From Ligula intestinalis (lineage: Eukaryota; Platyhelminthes; Cestoda; Diphyllobothriidea; Diphyllobothriidae): a stretch of DNA of 64,000 nt. Location of the stretch: positions 95,129,559 through 95,193,558 of the forward strand of contig JAYGXS010000002.1 of the NCBI GenBank assembly GCA_036362985.1. Reading direction: 5' to 3'. The notes beneath the pieces were generated by a model, which did no database searches, was not told where the DNA came from, and saw only the letters and a list, made by a program, of their open reading frames with translations. Made by a program: the position numbers and the translations under genes. Positions 22,605 to 35,100 of the stretch are shown one piece after another (the first letter of the stretch is position 1; the number at the start of each line of letters is the position of its first letter).

Positions 22605-22682
22605 TTAACAAATAGCCAAGGTCACTAGTGTTGAGTTCACGTTTGGTTTGAGCCGTTGTTGTGTCTGAGGCTGATCAGCGAA

Positions 22683-23133
22683 ATGGACGTCAATTCTTCC
22701 AGGGAAGAAAATAAAAAGGACAAAATTGCGCTCAAGAAGGAAATTGGCCTGTGGCGGGGTGTCAGCATAATAGTTGGCATTATCGTTGGCTCTGGAATTT
22801 TTGTGTCTCCTGTTGGCGTTCTCCGTTACTCCAAGTCGGTTGGTCTTTCTTTCGTTATGTGGACACTTCCGGCAATCTTCAGTCTTCTTGGTGCTCTTGT
22901 TTACGCTGAACTCGGTGTGAGGATTCCAAAATCAGGTGGCGAGTATTCTTACATACTTGAGGCCTTTGGTGGTCCACCGGCATTCGTTTGTTTGTATGTA
23001 ACATTTGTGGTGATTGGTGGTGTCAGTTGTGCAGCGAACGCTCTCATTTTTGCTCAGTTTATGTTGGAGCCGATTTACCCTAACTGTGAAAAACCGAGTT
23101 CTGCGGTACAATTGATTGCCCTATTGTGCTTAT
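22683..23133 (+). CDS. Transporter exon 1
   Basis: 150 codons plus one base. A short charged cytosolic N-terminus, TM1 with GSGIF, TM2, the re-entrant/TM3 region, and the extracellular loop with the heavy-chain Cys (residue 135). The donor GTAAGT begins at 23,134. Confidence 0.95.
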
Positions 23134-26100
23134 GTAAGTTAATTAATTTTCTGCTTCAACGTTAACTTATAGTACTTATTTGTGCAATAAATGCGTACAG
23201 AGTGAAATGGGCTACGCGCGTTGCCGTATTTTTCACCATTTGTAAAATGTTGGCCCTCCTCCTGATCATTGGCTTTGGGATTTACTATCTTGCCACAGGT
23301 GCGTAGAACTGCTCCTTATTGAATATTTTCTAACACTCTTGTTGTTACTGTTTATTTAGAAGATCTTACACGATCGATCATTTTTTTGATTTACTTGCCC
23401 CTCCTTGTTCAAACATGTTTTGCCTATAACCTATGCTACCATAGATTAGTAAATGTCGTTCGCATAATAATAAAAACTATAAAATGTTTCCCATCATAAG
23501 AAACAAAGGTATTCCTATGTTTTGACCCTAGAATGATTTACTAGTTGCTGCGTTATTTTGAGAAAATATTTTGAAGACTTGAAAGAAGATTCAATTGATT
23601 TCAAAAAACGAGATTATGTTCATTTCAGCAACCCTAAATAATTTTGGTTTGTGTCGCTATCTGACACTCCCAGGCTCCTTTCAATTGTTTGAATAAATGT
23701 TTAGCTGATGTTTTAGACCTAGATAAAGGTTTAGTTATAAGTACTCAAATGCGTATGTGTTCACTGTATATTATATGGTTACAAAAAAAAACAATTGAAA
23801 GCAAAACCAAACAGGAATTAAATGAAGGACATGAACATGATTAACTCGGAAACGAACAAAAATCTTAACCAATTCTAGTGAGTATCAAAAACCAAATGCA
23901 AGTGTTTTTTACTAATGGGGTCATTTGAGTAAGGGCTTCAGCGCACGTGCTGCTGAAGTAAAGCGCAAATAAGTCTAAGTAGTGAACACGTACTGGTTAC
24001 ATAATGTTTTAAAAGTCGTACAAACAAGATGTTTTCGGCATTTGTTTACCTAGCCGCGTCATGCTGTTAAATCCGCCAATTTACCTAATTTACATGTCTG
24101 AGTATCAATCTAGCTGTTTGCATGCAGCCCCTTTTTAAAAGCGTTTTACGTGCGAAATTCTTTTCTGTGTCGCCCAATAAGACTCAAATCAGGATATTTT
24201 GTATCAATGCTGTTTAAAGTCACCTATTTCCACTGCACTTAGACAGAATTTTCTATATATTTTTATATCCGAGAAATAAACTTCGTTAAACATTTTAGGT
24301 CACGTTCAGAGCTTCCAAGAGCCCTTTGAGGGCTCAGCTACGTCTCCTGGTTTGTTGGCTCTCGCATTTTATCAAGGATTTTGGGCATTTTTCGGATGGT
24401 AAACAGAAATTTAGTAAACATATATCCATGAAGTTTGAATATGATTGCTCAATGGGTTTATATCAAGACTTTCCACTGTTTGTATGTCTTGTAGTTCATT
24501 TTAGAAGTCTCGACCAATTTCAGAATATAAACGATGACTGAAGTGAATAACTAACTCCCTGTCGGCTGGCCACCAAAATGTTTTACTTACCTTTAGCTAA
24601 CTACTAAATCGTTACCTCATTTTTCGATCAACTGATTGTCAAGTTGAGATGTCGTCCAATTTGTTTTTGCTTTTTCATGTCCTGTGCTCTAGGAATTACC
24701 TCAATTTCCTCGTGGAAGAAATAGAAAATCCTGCCAGGTTTGTTTAGCATCAACTAAACTACTCTCTTATTTCTTCAGCTTTCAGCTGGAGGAATTATAT
24801 TTAACGTCTACTTATGCCTTGATTTTTTTTCAGAAATCTTCCGTTAGCGATCGCTATCAGTCTTGGCCTGGTAACCGGCCTAAACATCATGACAAATGTC
24901 GCCTACCTTGCAGTCCTTTCTCCATATGAAATGCTCGCATCCGGAGATACATCTGTAGCTATTGCAGTGGTGCGTAGTTTTGACTGATAACTTTTATGTT
25001 GAATCTAAGTTAGGTTCAAGTTTTATAAGTCATCACAAAACCGGGTCAACACGTATTTGTCCCCAGAACAATTTTCTTTAAATTGGAGATTTGACTCGAC
25101 ATTATGTTTTCTCCGTAGCCTTTAGCTGATTTTATGTCTTACATGATTATTAACTGCTTGGCGAAGGTAAACTGGCGGATTGCTCCCTTTTTGCCCCCTT
25201 ACTGTGTGTTAATATATTTTACCGTTTTTGCAAATAATCAAAAATGGATGGCTTACAAATGTTTTTTTCGAAATTGGCTATTGTCTGCTCAAGCTTTTCT
25301 GTTGGCAAAACGTCAATAATTTTCTTTCTTGAAGGCGACGAGTACTGATCGGTTGAATTTGCTGTGCTTCGATTAAATTGAAGACCTTGTTCTTTTGTGC
25401 GTGAATGGCTCTGTTAGCTATGCCTAATCAGATTCTATAGTAACTTATTATTGCATGCAGGTTAAGCGTTGTAAGAACTTCATCGGGATAACATTTCAGT
25501 TAACCGTGACAGCCTTTTATGCGTGTACCTTCCAATTATTGTCTCGTAAGGCAAGTAGTTGCCGATAACATCGAAAAATAGGAGTAAACTTTATTCTGCA
25601 ATCCCCCAAACCTCGTAACTTACACTCAGGATGTGCTATATTTGCAACCAATAAACTGCACCTTTCACATTATCGGGGTCACAAATGAACTGCAAAAAGA
25701 GGAACTGTACAAAGGCTGCGTGGCGAGCCAGCTGTCAGCTGCGTCTGCACGCTAGGTGTGTCCGTGATGTTGGGTTTTTATGTAGGTTGGCCTGTGCGAT
25801 GAGTAATTTGCAGCCAATCAAATGAAGCGAGAGTATCGATTGTCTCGAAGCTTACACGCTTATCAAGCAGCGGGTTGATCGATAGCGTGAGCACGCGCAC
25901 GCAGTCGATAATTAAACGGGGGAGAAAGGCCTGGCAGAGTGAAGGCAGGGTAAGTCACGCGCAGTTGCGCTGGTCGGCAGACTCCTACAGTGCAACTGAC
26001 CCCAACTTTAGTCGCCTTGACTCTACCTTGACACCGGGTCCAGATGCGCGTCCTAAGAGGGAATGTCGTAGATTGCGCAAGTCAACGGCCCTGCGTTTAC

Positions 26101-29100
26101 CTTGCTGTGGCGCACATCCTGAACCCCTTTGGTATCCGGCAGAATTTTCATACTGGTTTTAAAACAAATCGTGTGTAAATGCCCACATATTAACGAACTC
26201 TGTCTCTGAAAATTTAGTACCGGCTGCCCTTTTTTGAAAGTATGTGCTTATATTCCTCTTTGTGGAAATGACAGATTATAGTCAGAAAGAGGGACGAGAA
26301 AGGTGTCCGACAGCTAGTTCCCGTCACCCGTCCTCACTGTCACTTTATAATAGTCGAGCAACTAGGTGGGTATTCAAGCGCATGCGAGAACAACCTTCTG
26401 TCTGGCTAAACCGAGGCGTGATAAAGTCCATATCTAGCGCGATTTTGGCTCGCTTGGTTGACAGCGGTCACCGGATAGACGTCAACCAAACGTTCCAAGT
26501 CATTAAGAGAGCGCCGAAGAAACCCTGTAAGTTCCTGCATCAGCGGATACTTGCGACGGCAGAAGCGGCCGCCATACGGCTAAGTAATCCAATTTTACTC
26601 GCACAGAAGGCATTTGTACAGGCAATAAGGCCACCTTGGCCGGGGACCAACTCAGCCTGTGTCCACACGCCTAACGAGCCGCGAGACTGCGACCAGTTAG
26701 CAACAACATGCGTTCTCAGGCAACCTTAAACGCCTCAGGGCAGTGACAACATGCGTCCACACGCCTCCTACCACGACGGTGACATGAATACTTGCCGGAC
26801 ACCTTCCCCTTGCACCTCTAGCCACTCGTTATGACTAGAATTTGACCCATTAGTCCATTACCACCTCCCTTTAACTGCTTACTACTGAGGTGATAAATAT
26901 AAACCCTACCTGATAACCTGACCGTCGTTTTCGACGAGGTCAACCACAGGCTTTAGCAAGCTGAAGGCAGACGCGGTGACCGTAACTGAATTGAAGTGGA
27001 AGTAGACCCGCAGGATCTATCCCACTCTCTCACCACACCCACGCCTGTACCCGATGTCAAGGCAAAAGTCGAGAAGACTGGAGATGGGGAAGGGCGCAGG
27101 TGGCTGGCGCGACCCAGGTCGTCCCCCCCCCCCCCAAGTGTGTCACCACGCCCAGAACGGTCAGTTTCACAAGATAAGCCCGGAGCAACTGGCCGGGTGG
27201 CCCTTGCGACTAGGCCAACGAGGACGTGACAGCCACTGCCACTATCACGCTACCCGCAAATTCTTTAGACGCCACCAGCCAGTTTTCATTCCCTGAATTA
27301 GAGAGAGAGAAGATACAATTAACCGGACAGCCATGTACATGGCCTATAAACCCAGTGGGAGCGCAAACGCACGCACCGACAGTGAATCAGATCCAGAAAA
27401 ACTGCCAGCGAACACCAGGCCGTAGGCGCTATGGCTTGCTGAAGCCTTGGAGTTACATGCGCGCGCCACTCTTCTAAGGAACTTGCATGTGCAAGCCCTC
27501 CGTACACTTAAAATCTCCAAATCCTTCGCGAGATCCGAAAGCTATTCAAAAAAACATCTGTACTGTACAGACCACTATTAATAAATGCAAAATAAAGTTA
27601 TTGAAACACAAGTTCAGGCCGCACCCACACACGCACTCCTGCACGTTGCGCCAAATGCCTAAGAACATCTTCTGATCGCGATCCTGAAACAAATTAATGC
27701 ATGCACAACTGTTGTGTGTGGATCCATCTCTACTATAGGCCGAATTAAGGTCGTTGCGTGTTTACCTCTAGATTGTAGTTTAGGAACCTTTCCAGCGATC
27801 GAATAGCAACGATCGCTAGTTTCATCTGGCTAGGCAAGAGCAGCATCCTTCGCGACCTCCAAAATAAGCAAATCAACGCAATTTTCAACATGTTTACAAA
27901 GAAATACGATCACCGGAACAACTGTGGTCGTAGTCGGCGTTGCCGGGCTCCTACAGGAGTCCATATCCGGAAACTATGACAGTGCGAAAACGATGGAACG
28001 GCTTTTCCGTCCGACATTGTTGGGTGGGGGGAAGAGAGAATGGAGGCTGTGTCCGGGGCTGGACTGGATTCACAAAGTCTAACTGGCAGTGCGTCCTGGG
28101 CCAAGAATTGGGGCGCGTGACCTTAAGGCGTAATAATAGGGTCTGTTTACAAAGCTGTTGTCATAGGTCTAGGCCCGGTCGACCCTTCGGCATTATGCAC
28201 GCGCTCAGGAAGTGGCCCCGCCGCTTCAGGGCGACATAATTTGTCTTGCTGATGGGTCTGTATAATGGCCGGGACAGGCTTGGTATAGTATTTGATCTGT
28301 CGCAAGTGGCCGTGTCGACAAGTAGAAGGTTCCCCAGTCTGGTAAGACAAAGTTGGTAGGAAGAGCTTTACCTGAGAAGATGAACTCTGTAAAGAGCCTG
28401 TGTGACAGACGAGCTAGCTGCCAGATATGTCTGCGCGCCACTCCTGTCCATGACATTGTGTGTTTTTGTGTAGCTTTGCCTGCGCAATGAGTACTCTGCC
28501 ATTTGCAGCCAATGAAATGAAGCGGGAATATTGATTAACTTCGAGCCCGCACACTTATCAAGCAGCGGGTTGGTCGATTACATGAGAACGATCGATAGCG
28601 CGCAGAGTGGATAATTGCGCGTGGGAGAAAAGGCTGGCAGAGCGAAGGCAGGATGAATCAAGCGCAGTTGCGCTGGGTGGCAGACTCCTACAGATCAACT
28701 GCACCCGATCGCTCACCCGTATCTAGTGCGTCTTTCATCTGTAGGACTCGGACACCCAGGCATCCTTGGACTGCTAAATACTTCTGTTGATAGGTTTTCT
28801 TCTATTTTTTTAGAGCGGCGTTGATCCTAGATAAGTGGAATTAAAAAGCACTTGTTAAAAAGATAGCAAGACGCATACAAAGGAATAGAATGTCATTTGT
28901 ATGGTTAGTTCGTTATGAATGAACTAGCCGTAGCAACCCGACTTATTTGAAGACGCTCTGTTAGCACAATCACCGGATTATCCCGTGCTCTAGACAGGGT
29001 AATACGGGGGAGTCCGGGGATGAAAAATGTTGATTATCGAATTATATCTTCAAAACCCATTTTTCAAAATCTCCTTTTTATCAATAAATTATTAACCACA

Positions 29101-32100
29101 TTATCCTCTAACAAACTAATCAACTTCGAGTCTAAACAATGAGAACAAGGGAGCATCCCGCCGCGAAAATATTTTTCAGCCGGCGGGAGGACGGGTTGAA
29201 ATCACCGTCCTGAGCCCCGTCCAAACTGGCGATCTTTCCCGCCCTGCTAGCACAATCCCCGGATCCGCCCGTGCTCTTGACGGGGTAATTCGGGGGAATC
29301 CGGGAATGAACAATTTTGATTAATAAGTTATATCTACAGCGCCCATTTTTCAATATCAACTTTTTTATCAATAAATTATTAATCTTCTTCTCCTCTAATA
29401 AAAAATAAATTTGGTGTCTAAAAAATGAGAACAAAGGGCATCCTGCGGTGAAAACATTTTTCAGGTGGCGGGGGGACGGGTTGACATCCCCTTCCTGAGC
29501 CCCATTCAAACCGACGGGGCTGGACGGGGAAATCCCCGCCAACCCCTTTTTCTCCCTTTTTAGACCCCAAATTGATTGTTTTGCTAGCGGATAATTACAT
29601 TCATAATTTGTTGATAAAAAGTAGATCTAGAAAAATGGGCTCTGTCAATTTAATTCGTTAATCAAATTTTTTTCATCCCCGTATTGCCCCATATTCCCTC
29701 CGATATCCCCGGTTGGCACCCCCGTCCAGTCCGGGGATTATGCTAGCACGGTGAGGATACGAAGTTGTAGCAGAAAGACTGCACTCAATGTTGTGCAAGT
29801 GCGGATCAAAGGAGCAGGCATTCTTACCGAGAGCAAATACCGCGTCGCCGGTGGTCAGGAGAAAGAAAAGCCTGCGCGACTGTTTCATGCCCGCGAGTTC
29901 CGTGCATTGGCCAAGCGGACACCCGGCGTCTGGTGGTGAAAACATTTCAACCGCGTTAAAATTCTCTCTCCTAATGTCTTCTCCGCCGGCGACCAAGATT
30001 CTGCCTCTCAAATGCGCTGCTGCGAGATTCATTCGCGCGATCCTCATGCGGGCAGCAGTCGGTGGTGCTGGCCGAGCGCGTCGTCTCCGGCCAGTCTGCT
30101 TCTAGGTGAAAGTACTCTACGGAGTCATGCACGATGTCATCGTTTCGACCACCAAAAAAGAAGACTCGACTTTCACCGGGCAAACAGGCAGCAGCTAGGC
30201 CACACGTCTTCTGCTGCATATCAGGTAGTTTACGCCATCTTTGAAAAGTGAAGAGAGTGGTGTTTGAGGCAAGAACAAACAGCTAAGAAGCGTTAGACAA
30301 CTTCTCACCTTTTCTGACTGATATCATTTACTTTACAGGAGGCCAGGTTTGTCCATATGTCCCCTTCCTTAAAAGTCCCACCAAAAACGCCAATCAACGT
30401 TTCCTCATCGCCTTCTGGGCTCTGTTAATGTAATTCCAATTACATCAACAGAGCCCATTTTTCTAGATCTACTTTTTATCAACGAATTATAAATTACATT
30501 ATCCGCTGACAAAACAATCAATTTGGGCTTTAAAAAGGGAGAAAAAGGGGGCAGCGGGTGGGTTGAAATCCCCGCCCAGAGCCCCGCCCTGAGAAATCTT
30601 TCATCCCCGCATTCCCCCGTATTCCACCGTATTCCCCCAGATTCCCCCGGTCGGCACCCCCCCGTCCAGTCCGGGGATTGTGCTAGCAGGGCGGGGTTGG
30701 ACGGAGAAATTCCCGGATTGGACGGGGGATCACGACGGGGATTTCAACCAGTTTCCCCCGCTGCCCCCTTTTTCTCCCTTTTATAAACCCCAAATTGATT
30801 GTTTTGTTAGTGGATAATGTCATTCGTAATTTATTCATAAAAAGGAAAAAAGGCCTCTCTCTTATGCGGGTTCGAATCCCGCCGAATGCCGCGAGTTTTT
30901 TCACAATTGGGTCAACTAAATTAACTAAATCTGCCAAACAAACTTAATAAAAAAAATTAGATCGTAAAAAATGGACTCTGTAAATATAATTCGTCGATCA
31001 AAAATTATTTATCCCGGATTTCCCCGTATTCCCCCGTTTGCCCCCGAATTCCCTCGGACGGCAACACCCGTCCAGTCCGGAGATTGTGCTAGCAGGGCGT
31101 CCCACGACCTTGAAATGTTTCATTTTGAAGTGATCTTCTAAACTAGAAAAGAGGAAAACTGCTCGTTTATGACTGCTAATTTATAAGCACGTTTTGGGAT
31201 GGTGGTCGCCGATTTTGCATTCTGCGTATGTGCAGCAAAACCCCAACAAAATTCTTTTGGCACTTAAGCTGAAAATTGTGCTATGCCGCCTGCCGCGGAA
31301 CATACTTCTAACATTTACTTCAAGAGCTCAGAAGACCGGCTTGCGAGTATATTTTGGATTTCGTTAAATTATCCTCAGGTCTATGCTGTTTGGGATTTTG
31401 AGGCTCGTTAAAACCGGAAGTAGATGAGATTTGAGTGTGAATGCGCCTCAGATAGAACAAACTACTTTCGAGAGACTAAAGTCCAAACACAGCATCCTGA
31501 ATAAAAATAAAGAAAAATTGTGATATGAGTCAGTTTCCCAGTTTTGTCTATCTTTTATCCTCAGACATTGATAAGTCTATTCAAAGTAATTATAAACTAA
31601 GCCAATTACTTTTATTGGTAAGTCTAATTAGTATTCTATGGGCAATCATGTCCCTGTCTTTCAAGAGTTTGCTTCTCAGTACTATTCTCAAACAGAAATT
31701 CTAGTAAACCACTTTTAGTACAGTTTCATGCTTTTATGCAACTTATTTTTGTTTATTTAATTTTGCATTTTGAGCAATTCCCGTTTCTTTTCTCGGCAAA
31801 TCTCTTGACCGTTTTTGAAGTAGGACATGCCTGCTTAGTGATTCTTAATTTTATGCTCTTTTAGACCTTCGCTAATCGGGCAATGCCGTGGTTTTCACTT
31901 GCTATGCCTATTTTTGTCGGAGCCTCTGTGTTTGGCAGCATCAACGGTGAAGTGCTTTCCATGTCTAGGTAAGTATGACGTGCCGCTTATCCTGCTATTT
32001 CTCTTTTCTTTATCTTCTTCGTGTTGCGGTATCACGAATATGAAATTTGCCTCTAAACTTGCGAAAATTCCCATTTCAAAATTCAGAAGGGTTGTTGGCG

Positions 32101-35100
32101 AGTGTACGTAGGCTTTTGATAAATTCTCGTTAAGCAAATACATAAATGTGGCGGTGGACCATTATTCCTCCCCCTGCCCTTCGTTCCGCAATGCCCGCGT
32201 CCCCCAACGTCATTTGTTTTTGCATGCGGCTGTTCCACTTGGCGACCTGAAGACCGCCACTTGACCGACTTCCACTCGCAGACATACGTGCGCACACACT
32301 CACACACATGCGTGCCTGAGTATCAGTATAAGTATGATGAAGAAGTGGATCCGACAAAGCAAAGGGAAACCGGAATGGCCATTTCTGGCTTATTAGCCGT
32401 CATCAGCCAGTCATACCCAATCTCGAGGGTTGGCACCCCCGAGATTTGAACCCGGGACCTTCGGTCATTGCGTCTAGTCCATGGGTCCACTGCTTTGTCG
32501 GTTGCGTATTAGTATATTGAGGGATATGTAGGGAAAATTCATTTGAGTGCCCTATTTGTACATATGTACAGTGGTAGCAGAAAATTTGTTTCTCAGACTG
32601 TTGGCGAGGCCAGTTTTCCTGTGTCATAGGATGAATATAGGAGCAGATAGGGAAAAAAATCCTCAGGGATTTTAAGGAAAAAAACTGTCGCTCTTGTGGG
32701 GGTAATGCGTGGGATTTAGGAGAAAAAAGGGGATCCTAACGGGAGAGGCATTGCAAAGGTTCCCAGGATCATCACCGTGTGGAAGCCGCGTCCTGATTCT
32801 TCCTTGCTCATTGCAGAGTCCGCCAACGGAACTGGAAAAACAGAGGCATCCGTCCAGATCGACGACAGTCCGTTTTGGGTCGAACCAAGGGTAAATGTTT
32901 AGGCCATCAAGTCTGGCTGATAAGATCGCTAGGGGTGATCACGGTACGCAGATAGCCAAGTAGGGTAGACTGCGGAGACCTTTGCATGAGGCTACGCGTG
33001 GGAGGGCGTTATAAATAGCAAGCGTTAATGGATATAAAAACAAATACTGCTGAAAAATTGAAAGTAGTATTATGATTGTAAATTGTCGGTTCCGATCTAT
33101 CGAGCACTGCTATATCGATCCAGTTTTCGCTTAAAACCCTCTAGCGATTCCGAGACAACGGCGTCCTGTAGTAGCGCCTCCCAAAAGACCATTTCACACA
33201 CCACCCCTTTATCCAACGCAGCAGGGGGCCTTTGCAGGCAACATCCCCTCGGACAACTTGCAACACACCAACAACAAACGACTTGAACTTGCTTCACAAT
33301 CCTACTAAAGCAGCCGTCATCACTCCACACAACAGACAGTCTACTCTCTCAGGCCTAGCTGGACGCAGTCAGGACCAGCCCTAGCTTCGACATTGGCCAC
33401 TGCCACCTGGGACTGTGACTGAGAGTTTTGTATGCAGTAGTCACGGGTTATTAAGCGCACGGTTAATAGGCCCAACCGCGTATTAACCCCAAATCAGCTT
33501 GGGACGGAATTTTACACAGCAAAATCCGCCGGCTAATAAGCCCAGTCGCCGGCTACAAAGCCCAGTTTGCCAACAGGATAGAGTGAGATTCTCATCTCCC
33601 TGCGTGCGCAACGCTGTCTACAGCATTCTTTTCTTGTACATAACCAACCTCTGTGCATAATACAGTGCGTATGTAATGTATAGTGCCTATCCTGCGTTTG
33701 CTAATCAAGAACTAGGACTCTCCAGTTATTGCGCCCGCCGCTTATGAAACCCAATTTGGTCTGGGCCCGAGGTGGGCTTAATAACCGGTGACTACTGTAC
33801 AATAAACCACTCCTTCTGGCGACTCGTGCCTTTTAACTTCCAACCTGGGATTTGAGCTGATGATTGTAGTGATCTAGGCACAACCCTTACTTAGACCCCT
33901 ACACATACGGGAGTGGTGTACAAATTAAAACATGCTCGTCTTTTCGTACAAGTGAGCCGTGGGAATAGGGGGGAGGTCGATAAGAGCTGGCTAGGTTTGG
34001 TGGAGCCAAGCAAGGAGCTTGTAGGAGGTTCTGTTGTCCACACAACGCCGGCTTCATCAACCTGACAGCGATCGCTCCTGTTGTTGGCCCGACACTAATT
34101 TATCCCAAGCCTACGTTCGCTTACCTCCAAACTGACTCACTTTGGAATCTCCATCGGTCCAACTAAATGACTCAATGTGACAACACTCACGTTTCTGCGA
34201 AGGATTAAACGTCTGGGGTTTGGGAGGTTGGCGGGTGGTTGGTCAAATGCAGGACGTTCGATTCCACGCCAGTCTAGAGCAGGCGAATATTAGTATGCGT
34301 GTGTATCTTTCTCTGACGTTTTTACAGCATGTTTTTTGACAACTTGTTTGACAAGACATTGGAGTCTTAACAAAGCGAGCGCAAATGAGTGAGGCGTGAA
34401 CGGCGGCCTGCTTCAAAACTTTGCTTTCTGAACCGTACGTTGCCTAACTGAAAATGTCTAGCAACTTTTCGAAGACATCGCACTTTTGTTTATGATCCCA
34501 AAAATTAGTTGAAACGCACGCACGCACGCACGGTCGATGTGTGTTGATCACCATCAAACGTCCTTTTTTCGAGAATACTATGACATTTATTCATGCATTC
34601 TTCATTATAAATTGAGGTAAATGATCGCATCCCAGGTACGTGTCTAGATTAAGAAGAAGATCACCAGAATCATAGTTTTATTAGTCCTAACTTTCAAACT
34701 CTTGCGGGAGTCTGTCGTCAGAGGGGAGGGGGGACAAATTAACCACTAGTGCCTTGCGCACGCATCTCCAAACTCACGGCACTGGTGGTTAATTGGTCCC
34801 TTCCCCCTATAAATGTCGCCTGTTTTTCGTTGACGGTTTTATCTCTGACGATGGACTCCCGCAAGAGTTTGAAAGCTCGGACTTATAAAATTATGATTCC
34901 GGTGATTGACACGGCTCCTCATTCTTCTTGATCTATTCTTCATTATCGCGGTACCCTTCTGCCAATGCCATTGGGGAGTTGTTAGGATCACTTTTCACTT
35001 TTTCTTCTTTGTTAAGGTTGACTTTTACGGGAGCTCGTGAAGGGCACATGCCGAAAATTCTGGCACTTGTGCATCACACAAATCTCACGCCACTCCCCTC

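Larger units (their letters stand above)
34641..34930. mobile_element. Palindromic pair of PLE 3' ends with two hammerhead-like motifs
   Basis: A minus-oriented 3' end (34,641-34,753) and a plus-oriented one (34,778-34,930) meet head to head. The innermost arms AATTAACCACTAGTGCC and GGCACTGGTGGTTAATT flank a 24-base centre. The left arm lacks about 45 bases present on the right. Confidence 0.75.

Noticed and set aside
30858..30890. Possible tRNA gene because of the perfect B box
   Set aside because: There is no acceptor stem or D-arm upstream and the tail matches another locus, so it is a SINE.
33097..33330. 77-codon minus frame ending in a LINE-tail-like LEGFKRKLDRY
   Set aside because: A single short motif; the rest is within repeat R3 and is not supported by other RT segments.
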